From NCBI RefSeq assembly GCF_003058325.1, contig NZ_CP028844.1, positions 456,001-520,000 on the forward strand: a stretch of DNA of 64,000 bases. The letters are read 5' to 3'. The notes under the pieces are model-generated. The model did no database searches, was not told where the DNA came from, and saw only the letters and a program-made list of their open reading frames with translations. A program made the position numbers and the translations under genes. Source of the stretch: Methylobacterium currus. GTDB taxonomy: Bacteria > Pseudomonadota > Alphaproteobacteria > Rhizobiales > Beijerinckiaceae. Shown piece by piece: positions 1-12,817 of the stretch (its first letter is position 1; every line of letters begins with the position of its first letter).

Positions 1-486
1 GTGCCGGCGCTCGCCGAGGGCGAGTGGGTGCTGACCGAGAACCCGGCGATCCTGCGCTACATCGCGCGGCGGCACCCGGAGGCCAAGCTCTGGCCCGAGG
101 ATCCGCGGGAAGAGGCGCGTTGCGCCGAGTGGCTGGCCTGGATCTCCTCGACCATCCACCCGGCCTACGCCCATATCCGCCGGGCCGAGCGCTACGCCAC
201 CGACGAGGCGGCGATCGAGGACGTGAAGGCGAAGGGCCGCGAGACCTGCGCCGATCTCTGGACGATGATCGAGGTCGGCCTGTCGCGCGGCGGCTGGGCT
301 GTCGGCGAGCATTACAGCGTTGCCGATCCCTACCTCTTGGTGTTCTGGCACTGGGGCCGCGGCCAGGTGCTGGGCTACGACATGGCCCGCCAGTTCCCCT
401 ACTGGACCGACCACGCCCGCCGCATGGCCGAGCGCCCGGCCGTGCAGCGCGCCTTCGCCCGCGAGGGGCTGCCGCTGCCGGCGTGA
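1..486 (+). CDS. Glutathione S-transferase family protein (5' truncated by window edge)
   Basis: Cytosolic GST-fold protein, probably conjugating glutathione to electrophiles or reducing peroxides; the substrate cannot be told. The first visible residues include TENPAILRYIARR, which is the end of the N-terminal thioredoxin-like domain of GSTs (the S/N-P-A-I-L segment contacts the glutathione gamma-glutamyl group). The remaining 130 or so residues are the all-helical C-terminal domain, with the SVADPYLL segment that matches the conserved GST N-capping region. About 50 N-terminal residues, including any catalytic Ser/Cys/Tyr, lie outside the window, so the GTG at base 1 is not a reliable start. 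It ends 18 bp before the stop of a convergent gene. Confidence 0.85.
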   Translation: MPALAEGEWVLTENPAILRYIARRHPEAKLWPEDPREEARCAEWLAWISSTIHPAYAHIRRAERYATDEAAIEDVKAKGRETCADLWTMIEVGLSRGGWAVGEHYSVADPYLLVFWHWGRGQVLGYDMARQFPYWTDHARRMAERPAVQRAFAREGLPLPA

Positions 487-504
487 GTCGGCCCCGGCCG
501 AGGT

Positions 505-1053
505 CTACCCTCGAAATGCGTCCTCGCGCGCGAGGTAATCCCGCTCGGCCGCCGTCTCGGGGCGGCCGAGCACGGCGTTGCGGTGGGGAAAGCGCCCGAA
601 GCGGCGGATCAGGTCGCGGTGCTCGATCGCCGCCTCGCGATGGACCGGAAGTCCGAGCGCGGTGAACAGCGCGACGCTGCGCTCCTGCAAGCCGAGATCC
701 TCGGCATGGGTCAGCGGCATGTAGAGGAAGATGCGCAAGGCCGGTTCGATCGCCCGGTCATGGCCGCGGGCGAGCGCACGCTCCGCCACCGCCAACGCCT
801 GCGCGTCGGTCGCCCAGGCCCGGGGCGTGCCGCGAAACAGGTTGCGCGGGAACTGGTCGAGGAGCAGCACTAAGGCGAGCGCCCCCTCCGGCGTCTCGTC
901 CCACGATGCGAGCGCGCCCCGCGCCGCCGCCTCGTGCAGCGGCAGGTAGGCCCGGCAGGCGCCGTCGAAGGCCGGATCGGCGGTGAACCAGCGGTCGAAT
1001 CCGGCCTCGCGCCAGAACGCGACCAGGTCGGCGGGCGTCGCCGCTGTCGTCAT
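505..1053 (-). CDS. DUF924 family protein
   Basis: 182-residue protein of the DUF924 family, whose biochemical role is not established. Family hallmarks are visible: an N-terminal FWREAGFDRWF segment, a central LVLLLDQFPRNLFRGTPRAWATD stretch (the DQFPRN/FR core is diagnostic), then FLYMPLTHAEDL and a C-terminal FGRFPHRNAVLGR motif. It is all alpha and lacks a signal peptide or membrane segment, so it is predicted cytosolic. The ATG at 1053 is preceded by a good GGGGAG ribosome binding site. It converges on the GST gene and is divergent from ilvC. No functional link with either neighbour is evident. Confidence 0.9.
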   Translation of the reverse strand: MTTAATPADLVAFWREAGFDRWFTADPAFDGACRAYLPLHEAAARGALASWDETPEGALALVLLLDQFPRNLFRGTPRAWATDAQALAVAERALARGHDRAIEPALRIFLYMPLTHAEDLGLQERSVALFTALGLPVHREAAIEHRDLIRRFGRFPHRNAVLGRPETAAERDYLAREDAFRG

Positions 1054-1144
1054 GCCGCTCCCCTGCCGGTTGCGTGAATCGGTGCTGTCCGCGCCCGGAA
1101 CCTAGCAGGCATGTGCGCGTCCGCGCGCATACCCTATTCCCTGA

Positions 1145-2257
<1,113 letters not shown>

Positions 2258-2266
2258 CATTCCGGT

Positions 2267-2340
2267 GCCGCGGCCCCTTCGGACGGGCCGCGGCTCATCC
2301 AGCGAACGCCGCGCGGACCTTCCGTCCGCGCGGCGTTCGC
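2267..2340 (+). terminator. Tandem hairpin terminator of ilvC
   Basis: Two consecutive perfect stem-loops start 10 bp after the ilvC stop. The first pairs 2267-2276 with 2285-2294 (10 bp, 8-nt loop). The second pairs 2302-2318 with 2324-2340 (17 bp, 5-nt loop CTTCC). No clear T-tract follows, as is common in very GC-rich genomes, so strong RNA folding must carry the effect. Confidence 0.8.
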
Positions 2341-2771
2341 GTTGTCCGGATCGTCTCGGGGACCGAGTTGATTCCGCGACCGGCGCAGATCGGGGGATGC
2401 CTCCGGCCCCCGCGGCGAGATGTGACGGTTACCTGTGTGGCTCCGACGGTGCGTCGCCCAGGATGAAGCCACGGCTCGAACTTTGGACTTTGAGGAATTT
2501 AACATAGGTAAAATTTGCCGACAGCCGGTTGAATGCTGAAGGCGCCAGCCGATCGACGGGACGTCGGGGACGTATAGTTTCACCCTTGTGGATTGATGAT
2601 GGTCTGTCGAGGCAGGCCCTCGCGGCCGCCGTGATCGCATCGAGACTGTCGGAATGGCCGCGCGCCGGCCGGCCTGTTTCGTCAAGGGCTCGACACATCA
2701 TGCGAGGGTGCTGCAAGGCGCCGCGGGCGCCGCGCCGTTGACGCAAGGCAGGGCCGCGCGATCTCGCCGGC
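2341..2771. other. Intergenic region before the hydrolase/GMC operon
   Basis: No gene could be supported here. Bases 2480-2520 are clearly more AT-rich than the surroundings (TTTGAGGAATTTAACATAGG and following bases), which fits a promoter region for the downstream three-gene operon, but no convincing -35/-10 pair was assigned. Short open frames in the gap have no family resemblance and no ribosome binding site. Confidence 0.4.
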
Positions 2772-4175
2772 ATGATTGACGAACCCGTCCTCTTCTGCCT
2801 GCACGTCCTCGGAGGCAGCGCCCGCACGTGGCGCCCCCTCGCCGCGCGTCTCGGCCCCACCGTGCGATGCGTCGCCATCGACCTGCCGGGCTTCGGCGAC
2901 GAAGCCCACCGGCCGGGCGGCGACGTCGCCGCCATGGCCGACCACGTCGCGGCCCGCATCCGGACCGAGGCTCCGCCCGGGCCCTGGCTGATCGCCGGCA
3001 ACAGCATGGGGGCGAAGGTCGCCCTGGCGCTGGCGCGACGCCACGAGGACGGCGATCCCGCGCTTGCCGGCCTCGCCGGCCTCGTGCTGCTGGCCGGCTC
3101 GACGCCTTCGCCCGAGCCGATGGCGGAGGAGCGCCGGCAGGCGATGATCGCCTGGATCGACGCCGATCCGGCGACCCGCCGCCGCGAGGCCGAAGCCTTC
3201 GTGGCGGCGAATGTCGGTGCGCCCCTGGCGCCGGAGGACCACGCCCGGACGGTCGAGGACGTGCTGCGGGCGAACCCGCAAGCCTGGAAGGCCTGGCTCA
3301 CCGGCGGCGCCAACGAGGATTGGCGCGCGCGCATCGGAACCCTCTCCACGCCGGCTTTGGTGGTGAGCGGGGCGGAGGACGGCGATCTCGGGCCCGAGGC
3401 GCAGGCGGCGCTGACCCTGCCCCACCTCGCCCGCCACCGCCACGAGGTGATGCTCGGCGCCGGTCACCTGCTGCCGCTGGAGCGGCCCGACGCCCTTGCC
3501 GCGCTGATCCGCGATTTCCTCTCGGCCCCGCCGGCGACCACCGAAGCCCCGACCCTGACGCCGGCCTTCGCGGCGCTGATGGGCTCGGACCGGGTCAATT
3601 CCCGCCTGCGCGCGACGCTCCGCGAGCGGATGCGCGAGCCGGACGGGCCGTTCTGCTTGGACGCGGAGGAGCGCGCGACGCTCGAAGCCTGCCTCGACCG
3701 GGTGCTGCCGCAGGACGGTCCGGGCCGGATCGACCTCGCCCGCCGCATCGACGCGCGGCTCGCCAGCGGCACCGGCGACGGCTGGCGCTACGCCTCCCTG
3801 CCGCCGGACGCGGAGGCCTATTCCCGCGCCCTGCGGAGTCTCGATGCCGCCGCCCGCGCGGCGCACGGGAGCGCCTTCGCCGCCCTCGACGGCGCGAGCC
3901 GGGACGCGCTCCTCGACTGCGCCGCCGCCGGGCGCCTGCCGGCAATCCCTGACGGCCTCGCCTCCGAACTGATGACCTGCTGGTTCGAGGAGCTGCGCGG
4001 CGAGGCGGTGCGGACCTGGCTCGCCCATCCCGCCGGCCTCGCGGCGATCGGCTTCACGGGGATCGGAGCCGGGGGCGACGATGCCGACGCCCTCCCGGGC
4101 TACCGGCTGACCGGCCTGAACGAACGCGAATCCTGGGAAGCCCCGGTCCTCGACACCGTTGGAGACGTTCGATGA
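2772..4175 (+). CDS. Alpha/beta hydrolase fused to a gluconate 2-dehydrogenase subunit 3-like domain
   Basis: 467-residue two-domain protein. Residues 1-250 are an alpha/beta hydrolase: oxyanion region LHVLGGS near residue 11, nucleophile elbow GNSMG with S78, a likely acid at D203 in SGAEDGD, and catalytic H232 in GAGHLLPLE. Residues 280-450 resemble the gluconate 2-dehydrogenase subunit 3 (gamma or hitchhiker) family: [18 protein letters not shown] at the start, a [17 protein letters not shown] block, and a closing [13 protein letters not shown]. Free-standing gamma subunits usually carry a Tat signal and escort a GMC catalytic subunit; here there is none, so the complex is probably cytosolic (inference). 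The stop overlaps the GMC start as ATGA. The substrate is unknown. Confidence 0.8.
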   Translation: MIDEPVLFCLHVLGGSARTWRPLAARLGPTVRCVAIDLPGFGDEAHRPGGDVAAMADHVAARIRTEAPPGPWLIAGNSMGAKVALALARRHEDGDPALAGLAGLVLLAGSTPSPEPMAEERRQAMIAWIDADPATRRREAEAFVAANVGAPLAPEDHARTVEDVLRANPQAWKAWLTGGANEDWRARIGTLSTPALVVSGAEDGDLGPEAQAALTLPHLARHRHEVMLGAGHLLPLERPDALAALIRDFLSAPPATTEAPTLTPAFAALMGSDRVNSRLRATLRERMREPDGPFCLDAEERATLEACLDRVLPQDGPGRIDLARRIDARLASGTGDGWRYASLPPDAEAYSRALRSLDAAARAAHGSAFAALDGASRDALLDCAAAGRLPAIPDGLASELMTCWFEELRGEAVRTWLAHPAGLAAIGFTGIGAGGDDADALPGYRLTGLNERESWEAPVLDTVGDVR

Positions 4176-5725
4176 ACCTCGCGGGGCAAAGCCGCTACGG
4201 CCACGACGAGGTCGTCGACGTCGTGGTGGTCGGGACCGGGGCGGGCGGCGCGCCGCTCCTCGCCGAGCTTGCGGCCGCGGGCCTCAGAGTCGTCGCCCTC
4301 GAAGCCGGGCCGAACTTCGACCCGGCCGGGTACGGCTTCGACGAGACGCTCGCCGACGAGATCTACTGGACCGAGGAGCGCCTGAGCGGCGGCTCGACCC
4401 CGGAAGCCTTCGGCGCCAACAACAGCGGCACCGGGATCGGCGGATCGACCCTGCATTGGGGCGCCTTCGTGCCCCGGGCCGATCCGCGCGACTTCCGCCT
4501 GAACACCGAGACCGGCGAGGGCTGCGACTGGCCGATCGACCACGCCGAGCTGGTGCCGTTCTACGACCGCGTCGAGGCCTTCATCGGCACGTCCGGCCCG
4601 ACGCCCTATCCGTGGGACGAGGCCCGGCGCTTCCCGCTGCCGCCGGTGCTCCGCAACGGCCCGGCCCAGCTGATGGCCTCGGCCTGCGACCGGCTCGGCA
4701 TCACCGCCACCGACGCGCCGGCCGCGGTCGTCTCGCGCGACTTCACGCCTGGAGCCGATGTGCCGGAGCGCAAGGCCTGCATCCATTGCGGCTATTGCCA
4801 CCAGGGCTGCCGCACCCGCGCCAAGGCCAGCATGGACGTGACCTACCTGCCCCTCGCGGTGGCGAAGGGCGCCGAGATCCGGCCTGAGGCCCGGATGCAC
4901 GGGGTCGAGCGCGACAGGGCCGGGCGGATCACGGCGGTGATCTATCGCAGCGGGGGCCGTGACCATCGCCAGCGTTGCGCCAACCTGATCCTGTGCGCCG
5001 GCGCCGTCGAGACGCCGCGGCTCCTGCTCCATCTCGACCTCGCCACGCGCAGCGGCCAGGTCGGCCGCAACTATATCGGCCACGTCGCCACCCAGGTCTG
5101 GGGCACCTTCGCGGACGAGGTCGGCATGAACCGCGGCTACCCGTCCTCGCTCATCACCGAGGATTACACCCGGCCGAAGGGGGCCGGCTTCGCCGGCGGC
5201 TACCTGGTGCAGAGCCTCGGCGTCGAGCCGTTGACCTGGGCCAACTCCGTCGCCCGCGGCCGCGGCCTGTGGGGGACGGCGCTCACCGATTACCTCAGGC
5301 AGTACATCCGTGTCGCCGGCATCGGCATCAACGGCGAGACGCTGCCCTGCGACGCGAACGTCCTGACGCTGTCGGACGAGACCGACGCGCTCGGGATGCG
5401 CAAGGCCCGTATCAGCTTCGGCTACGGCCCGAACGAGCACAGCCTCAACGCCCACGCCACGAAGGTGATGCGCGCGATCTGGGAGGCGGCGGGCGCCAGC
5501 GACATCTGGGTGCTGGAGCGCGTCGCCCACACGCTGGGCACCTGCCGGATGGGACGGAACCCCGACGACTCCGTGGTCGATGCCGTCGGGCGGAGCCACG
5601 AGGTCGAGAACCTGTGGATCTGCGACGGGTCGGTCTTCCCGAGTTCGCTCGCGGCGAATCCGGCCCTGACCATCATGGCGTTGTCCCTGCGCACCGCCGG
5701 CGCGTTCCTGAAGGGCACTCGATGA
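4172..5725 (+). CDS. GMC family oxidoreductase with CxxCxxCxxxC cluster motif
   Basis: 517-residue FAD-dependent dehydrogenase of the glucose-methanol-choline family. The N-terminal Rossmann motif [17 protein letters not shown] spans residues 21-37. [10 protein letters not shown] near residue 91 fits the second FAD signature. C-terminal HTLGTCRMG carries the usual catalytic histidine, and [14 protein letters not shown] the second active-site position as Asn. C203, C206, C209 and C213 form a C-x2-C-x2-C-x3-C pattern; catalytic subunits of direct-electron-transfer FAD glucose dehydrogenases hold a 3Fe-4S cluster at the comparable site, so an Fe-S cluster is likely (inference). No Tat or Sec signal. 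It is ATGA-coupled to both neighbours. The alcohol or sugar substrate cannot be told. Confidence 0.88.
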   Translation: MNLAGQSRYGHDEVVDVVVVGTGAGGAPLLAELAAAGLRVVALEAGPNFDPAGYGFDETLADEIYWTEERLSGGSTPEAFGANNSGTGIGGSTLHWGAFVPRADPRDFRLNTETGEGCDWPIDHAELVPFYDRVEAFIGTSGPTPYPWDEARRFPLPPVLRNGPAQLMASACDRLGITATDAPAAVVSRDFTPGADVPERKACIHCGYCHQGCRTRAKASMDVTYLPLAVAKGAEIRPEARMHGVERDRAGRITAVIYRSGGRDHRQRCANLILCAGAVETPRLLLHLDLATRSGQVGRNYIGHVATQVWGTFADEVGMNRGYPSSLITEDYTRPKGAGFAGGYLVQSLGVEPLTWANSVARGRGLWGTALTDYLRQYIRVAGIGINGETLPCDANVLTLSDETDALGMRKARISFGYGPNEHSLNAHATKVMRAIWEAAGASDIWVLERVAHTLGTCRMGRNPDDSVVDAVGRSHEVENLWICDGSVFPSSLAANPALTIMALSLRTAGAFLKGTR

Positions 5726-6600
5726 ACGACGATCCCCGCGAGGCCGGACCCCGGCCGCCCTTCCCCGGCGCGCAGCAGCAGCCGCGCCCCGGCCTCACCG
5801 GGCCGATGGACCCTCCCCCCGACCACGGCGAGGAGAGTTACGTCGGCAAGGGCCTGCTCACCGACAAGGTCGCGATCGTCACCGGGGGCGATTCGGGCAT
5901 CGGCCGCGCGGTCGCCATCGCCTATGCCCGCGAGGGGGCGGACCTGGCGATCTCCTACCTCGACTCCGAGGAGGTCGACGCGCAGGCGACCAAGGCCTGG
6001 GTCGAGAAGGCGGGCCGGCGCTGCCTCCTGATCCCGGGCGACCTGCGCGACGAGGCGCATTGCCGGGCGGTGGTGGCGAAGACGGTGGCGGAGTTCGGCC
6101 GCATCGACGTGCTGGTCAACAACGCTGCCGCGCAGGTGGTGAACGAGGGCCTCGACGACGTCACCGCCCACGATGTCGAGGGCTCGTTCCGCGCCAACGT
6201 CTTCGCGATGATCTACCTGGCGCAGGAAGCCGTGCCGCATATGCGGCCGGGCTCGGCGATCGTGAACTCGACGAGCCAGCAGGCCAAGGTCGCGGATGCC
6301 AGCATGCTGGTCTACGCCGCCACCAAGGGGGCGATCAGCACGCTCACGGTCGGCCTGTCGAACCTGCTGGCGCCGAAGGGCATCCGGGTCAATTGCGTCG
6401 CGCCCGGCCCGGTCTGGACGCCGATCCAGCCGATCGTGAAGTCGCCTGAGCAGATCGAGAAACTGGGCGCCGATACTCCGCTTGGACGGGCCGGCCAGCC
6501 GGCGGAGCTGGCCCCCGCCTACGTGCTGCTGGCCTCGCGGGAAGGCAGCTACATGACCGGCGCGCTGGTGCCGGTCACTGGCGGCCAGCCGATGCTCTGA
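5722..6600 (+). CDS. SDR family oxidoreductase (glucose/ribitol dehydrogenase-like)
   Basis: 292-residue classical short-chain dehydrogenase, probably an NAD(P)-linked alcohol or sugar dehydrogenase. A Pro-rich, flexible leader of about 40 residues precedes the Rossmann motif TGGDSGIGRA; NNAA follows beta-4, and the catalytic dyad lies in YAATKGA. This long leader (PPPDHGEESYVGKG) is typical of the YhdF/YdaD-type glucose dehydrogenase-like SDRs often found with stress genes. The chosen ATG at 5722 overlaps the GMC stop as ATGA, making it the third gene of the operon. Pairing with a GMC enzyme suggests that both act on the same or successive alcohol/sugar intermediates (inference). Confidence 0.9.
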   Translation: MNDDPREAGPRPPFPGAQQQPRPGLTGPMDPPPDHGEESYVGKGLLTDKVAIVTGGDSGIGRAVAIAYAREGADLAISYLDSEEVDAQATKAWVEKAGRRCLLIPGDLRDEAHCRAVVAKTVAEFGRIDVLVNNAAAQVVNEGLDDVTAHDVEGSFRANVFAMIYLAQEAVPHMRPGSAIVNSTSQQAKVADASMLVYAATKGAISTLTVGLSNLLAPKGIRVNCVAPGPVWTPIQPIVKSPEQIEKLGADTPLGRAGQPAELAPAYVLLASREGSYMTGALVPVTGGQPML

Positions 6601-6798
6601 CGGACGGGCAGGATGTCGACCGGCGGGGTGTCAGCCCCAGTACCCCCGCCCTAGCTCCTTCGTCATCGGACAGGCCCGGTACGGGCCCGTCCCACCACCC
6701 CGGCGCGAAGACCGGGGATGGATCCGAAAACCCCTCCGCAGCCTCGGAACGGCCGCCCGCCGGTCCCGTTGTTGCGGGAAATCCACGGAGTAACCGAC

Positions 6799-7353
6799 AT
6801 GACGGATTCCCAGGGCAAGGCCGGCCAGCCGCGCCAGCACCGCACCCGCAACAACACCGACTCGAACGCCAAGCGCGTCTCGATCGAGACCCTGAACGCC
6901 CGCCTCGCCGACGGCATCGACCTCGCGCTCAACATCAAGCAGGCGCACTGGAACCTGAAGGGCCCGCAATTCATCGGCATCCACGAGATGCTCGACGGGT
7001 TCCGCACCGAGATCGACGACCTCAACGACAAGGTGGCAGAGCGCGCCGTGCAGCTCGGCGCCACGGCCCTCGGCACCGCCACGGTGGTCTCCAAGACCTC
7101 GAAGCTGTCGCCCTACCCGACCGACATCTACGCCATCGCCGATCATCTCTCGGCCCTGATCGATCGCTACGCCGCCTACGCCAACGCCGTGCGCGAGAAC
7201 ATCGACCAGACCGACGAGGCCGGCGACCCCGGCACCGCCGACCTGTTCACCGAGGTCTCCCGCGCCGTCGACAAGCAGCTGTGGTTCCTCGAGGCCCACG
7301 TGCAGGAGCCGACCGGCACGATGCGCGACGGCGACGGCAAGGGCGCGCGCTGA
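6799..7353 (+). CDS. dps: Dps/ferritin-like DNA-binding protein
   Basis: 184-residue Dps-type mini-ferritin that oxidises and stores iron and shields DNA under starvation or oxidative stress. The ferroxidase region is recognisable: KQAHWNLKGPQFIGIHEMLD, followed by the FRTEIDDLNDKVAER helix, supplies the inter-subunit His/Asp/Glu ligands. The first 30 residues are basic and polar (HRTRNNTDSNAKR), as in the DNA-binding tail of Dps. The start at 6799 is chosen because GGAG sits 8 bp upstream and family members begin here; an in-frame ATG at 6718 would add an unrelated Pro-rich peptide. It follows the redox operon by 198 bp, so it probably has its own promoter. Confidence 0.92.
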   Translation: MTDSQGKAGQPRQHRTRNNTDSNAKRVSIETLNARLADGIDLALNIKQAHWNLKGPQFIGIHEMLDGFRTEIDDLNDKVAERAVQLGATALGTATVVSKTSKLSPYPTDIYAIADHLSALIDRYAAYANAVRENIDQTDEAGDPGTADLFTEVSRAVDKQLWFLEAHVQEPTGTMRDGDGKGAR

Positions 7354-7468
7354 GGGCGACCTATTCGGTGAGTGGGGCCGGCGCCTGAGCCGGCTTCGGT
7401 CGCGGCGCATCGTCGATGCGGCGGATCGCGGTTCGTCGAAGACGATGCGGCACACTCGGACAATCGAG

Positions 7469-7499
7469 CACGGCCCGATCGCGCCACGATCGGGCCGTG
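7469..7499 (+). terminator. Hairpin downstream of dps
   Basis: Perfect 13-bp stem (7469-7481 with 7487-7499) and a 5-nt loop CGCCA, followed by a CTTGTCTCTT pyrimidine stretch. It lies 115 bp after the dps stop, between the convergent dps and acdS genes. Confidence 0.65.
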
Positions 7500-7550
7500 G
7501 CCTTGTCTCTTCGGGACGGGAGAAGACCGGACCTGCCGCGCCCCGCGGGC

Positions 7551-7565
7551 GCAGGACTGTCCGGG
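7551..7565. repeat. Dispersed repeat core GCAGGACTGTCCGGG, copy 1
   Basis: This 15-bp word recurs exactly at 15127-15141, and its first 13 bases recur inverted at 25453-25465. All three copies are intergenic, and each lies near a CCTCTCCCC-type pyrimidine block. It belongs to a dispersed intergenic repeat family; here it sits beside the acdS terminator. Confidence 0.65.
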
Positions 7566-7573
7566 AAAAAGAT

Positions 7574-7627
7574 TGGCGCGGGTTTCCCCTCTCCCCGCCG
7601 GCAGGGAGAGGAGGGGAACCCGCGCCA
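7574..7627 (-). terminator. Long imperfect hairpin, acdS terminator
   Basis: The arms around 7575-7598 and 7602-7627 pair over about 20 bp with small bulges (outer stem GGCGCGGGTT / AACCCGCGCC). On the minus strand the stem starts 20 bp after the acdS stop and is followed by CTTTTT, a proper intrinsic terminator. On the plus strand it is followed by TTTCTTTT, so it may work in both directions. Confidence 0.75.
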
Positions 7628-7647
7628 TTTCTTTTCGCCGTCCCGGC

Positions 7648-8670
7648 TCAGCCGTTGCGGAAGGTGTAGCTGTAGCCGTTGAGGGCTGGCGCGCCCCCGA
7701 GATGCGCGTAGAGCACCTTCGACCCCTTCGGGAAGAAGCCCTTCTGGACGAGGTCGATCATGCCCTGCATCGACTTCCCCTCGTAGACCGGGTCGGTGAT
7801 CATCGCCTCGAGCCGGGCCGCGAGGCGGATCGCCTCGACCGTCTCCTTCGAGGGCACGCCGTAAACCGGGTAGGCGTAGTCCTCCTTGATGACCACGTCG
7901 TCCTCGGTGATCTCGCCGGCACCCACGAGGGCGGAGGTGTTCCGGGCGATCTCGAGCACCTGCGCCCGGGTCTGGGCGGGCGTGCAGGAGGCGTCGATGC
8001 CGATGACGTTGCGGGCGCGGCCGTCGGGCTTGAAGCCGACCACCATGCCCGCATGGGTCGAGCCGGTGACGGTGCAGACCACGATGTAGTCGAAGTGGAG
8101 GCCCATCTCGGCCTCCTGCCGGCGCACCTCCTCGGCGAAGCCGACATAGCCCAGGCCGCCGAACTTGTGCACCGAGGCGCCGGCGGGGATCGCGTAGGGC
8201 TTGCCGCCCTTGGCCTTCACGTCCTCGATCGCCTGCTTCCAGCTGTCGCGGATGCCGATGTCGAAGCCCTCGTCGACGAGCTGCGACTCGGCGCCCATGA
8301 TCCGCGTCAGCATGATGTTGCCGACCCGGTCGTAGACCGCGTCCTCGTGCGGCACCCAGGCTTCCTGGATCACCCGGCACTTCATGCCGATCTTGGCCGC
8401 CACCGCCGCCACCATGCGGGTGTGGTTCGACTGCACGCCGCCGATCGACACCAGGGTGTCGGCGCCCGAGGCGATCGCGTCCGGCACGATGTATTCGAGC
8501 TTGCGCAGCTTGTTGCCGCCATAGGCGAGCCCCGAGTTGCAATCGTCGCGCTTGGCATAGATCTGCACGTCGCCGCCGAGATGGGCGGTCAGGCGCGGCA
8601 GGTGCTCGATCGGGGTCGGGCCGAAGGTCAGGGGATAGCGCTCGAACTGCGACAGCATCGAAGGGATCAT
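7648..8670 (-). CDS. acdS: 1-aminocyclopropane-1-carboxylate (ACC) deaminase
   Basis: PLP enzyme that cleaves the plant ethylene precursor ACC to ammonia and 2-oxobutanoate in the cytosol. It gives nitrogen and lowers plant stress ethylene, so it is a plant-association trait. The 340-residue length matches the family. The PLP lysine is K54 in GGNKLRK. The residues that separate true ACC deaminases from D-cysteine desulfhydrases are present: Y296-E297 in DPVYEGKS and L324 in YAHLGG (E295 and L322 in the Pseudomonas enzyme, offset by two). The ATG at 8670 has AGGA about 9 bp upstream; a second ATG at 8658 lacks one. It is divergent from an AcdR-like regulator. Confidence 0.96.
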   Translation of the reverse strand: MIPSMLSQFERYPLTFGPTPIEHLPRLTAHLGGDVQIYAKRDDCNSGLAYGGNKLRKLEYIVPDAIASGADTLVSIGGVQSNHTRMVAAVAAKIGMKCRVIQEAWVPHEDAVYDRVGNIMLTRIMGAESQLVDEGFDIGIRDSWKQAIEDVKAKGGKPYAIPAGASVHKFGGLGYVGFAEEVRRQEAEMGLHFDYIVVCTVTGSTHAGMVVGFKPDGRARNVIGIDASCTPAQTRAQVLEIARNTSALVGAGEITEDDVVIKEDYAYPVYGVPSKETVEAIRLAARLEAMITDPVYEGKSMQGMIDLVQKGFFPKGSKVLYAHLGGAPALNGYSYTFRNG

Positions 8671-8825
8671 CGCCGGGGTCCTATATGGAAGCCGGGCTCA
8701 ACCTAGCAGGACTTCGACGGAAGGTGCTCTCGAACTTGCGCGATCTTCGATGGCCGGCACGGCCGGATCGGCCATCCATGTGCTAGATCCGTCCAATTCC
8801 GGGCTGCCGGATGGAAGGACCTCTC
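8671..8825. promoter_or_regulatory. acdS-acdR divergent control region
   Basis: 155-bp gap between the divergent acdS and lrp/asnC-type genes. In characterised acdS/acdR pairs the Lrp-like regulator binds this region and controls acdS in response to ACC. CCTATATGG at 8680 and several inverted short words (GGCCGG..CCGGCC near 8752-8772) lie here, but no single operator could be assigned with confidence. Confidence 0.5.
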
Positions 8826-9290
8826 ATGGCTACCGGGCTCGACCGCATCGACGTGAAAATTCTCCGGCTCCTGCAAGAGGATGGCCGGATCGGCAACGCC
8901 GAGCTCGCCAAGCGCGTCAACACCAGCCCGGCGACCTGCCACCGTCGCACCCAGCGCCTGTTCGACGAAGGGTACTTTCGCGGGGTGCGCGCCGTGGTGG
9001 CGCCGGAGAAGGTCGGGCGCGGCTCGCTGGTCCTCGTCGGCGTGGTGCTCGACCGCTCGACGCCGGAGAGCTTCTCCGCCTTCGAGGCTGCGGCCCTCGC
9101 CATGCCGACCCTGCTCGATTGCCACCTCGTCGCCGGCGACTTCGACTACTTCCTCAAGATCCGCGTCTCCGACATGGCCGACTTCAACCGGATGCACAGC
9201 GAGATCCTGATCGCCCTGCCCGGGGTGCGCCAGACCCGGACCTTCTTCGTCATGAAGGAGGTGATCGACAACGCGCCCTTGAGCTTGTGA
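8826..9290 (+). CDS. acdR: Lrp/AsnC family regulator, AcdR-like
   Basis: 154-residue feast/famine regulator. Residues 5-65 are the winged-helix DNA-binding domain ([20 protein letters not shown], then [14 protein letters not shown] as recognition helix). Residues 75-150 form the RAM effector-binding and oligomerisation domain, with the family [15 protein letters not shown] signature. The start at 8826 is preferred over the in-frame ATG at 8811 because AGGA sits 5 bp before it and the family starts here. Its divergent position next to acdS is the classic arrangement for AcdR, the ACC-responsive activator of acdS, so the symbol rests on context. Confidence 0.85.
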   Translation: MATGLDRIDVKILRLLQEDGRIGNAELAKRVNTSPATCHRRTQRLFDEGYFRGVRAVVAPEKVGRGSLVLVGVVLDRSTPESFSAFEAAALAMPTLLDCHLVAGDFDYFLKIRVSDMADFNRMHSEILIALPGVRQTRTFFVMKEVIDNAPLSL

Positions 9291-9309
9291 GAACGCGGCG
9301 GTTGCCGCT

Positions 9310-9324
9310 GTACGCAGTTTGTTC
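9310..9324 (+). promoter_or_regulatory. Candidate LexA (SOS) box before uvrA
   Basis: GTAC-N7-GTTC matches the alphaproteobacterial LexA operator GTTC-N7-GTTC with one mismatch. It lies 148 bp upstream of the uvrA start. uvrA is a usual SOS gene in this group, but one mismatch in eight defined bases is weak support on its own. Confidence 0.35.
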
Positions 9325-9472
9325 TAGTCCTGGGGTCAGACTTGGCTCGGGCGCCCCTGCGCCCCATCTGGTCACCATCACGGTCGATGGGCTCCCCAAA
9401 CGTCACGGGCTCCCGGTCGATCCCGGTCCCATCAAGCCTGGCCGTGTCGTCCCCGGCCCGGAGCCCCTCTGC

Positions 9473-12469
<2,997 letters not shown>

Positions 12470-12817
12470 GATTCGCGCGAAAACGCCCGCGAATTGGGAC
12501 CGCATAGGCGCTTCAAGCCCCTGTGCGGTGCAGCAATTCGGTCTTTCCGCCCCGCTTCCAACATTGTACCACTAAAGTACAAAACTGCGCCCGCATGACA
12601 AAAATGCGTCATTTGCGCAACGCGTCAGCGTAGCTTGCGTCGCCACCGAGCAAAATGCTGGCATTCCGAGCGTCGCTGTTGGAACAATATGGGCGTTCAG
12701 ACTGCTGCACGGTCGACGCCGAAGAGCCCACCGAATCAAGCACGCATCGAGTGCGTGCGGTGTCGGTGCTGCATCATGCGCGCGTCGAGTCCGATAAGGA
12801 TTTGGGAAGGAATGCTC
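12470..12817. promoter_or_regulatory. Intergenic region with TTGTAC-N7-GTACAA palindrome
   Basis: 348-bp gap between uvrA and the SphA-like gene. It holds a small stem at 12471-12494 (ATTCGCG/CGCGAAT) just after the uvrA stop, a candidate terminator, and a perfect 19-bp inverted repeat TTGTAC-N7-GTACAA at 12564-12582, which looks like a dimeric regulator operator. The stretch 12545-12640 is more AT-rich than its surroundings, so the promoter for the downstream gene is probably there. No gene was found in it. Confidence 0.5.

Noticed and set aside
1112..1131. GCGCG-rich inverted repeat upstream of ilvC as an attenuator or riboswitch
   Set aside because: Short imperfect stem, no leader peptide rich in branched-chain codons, and no known riboswitch fold; likely compositional.
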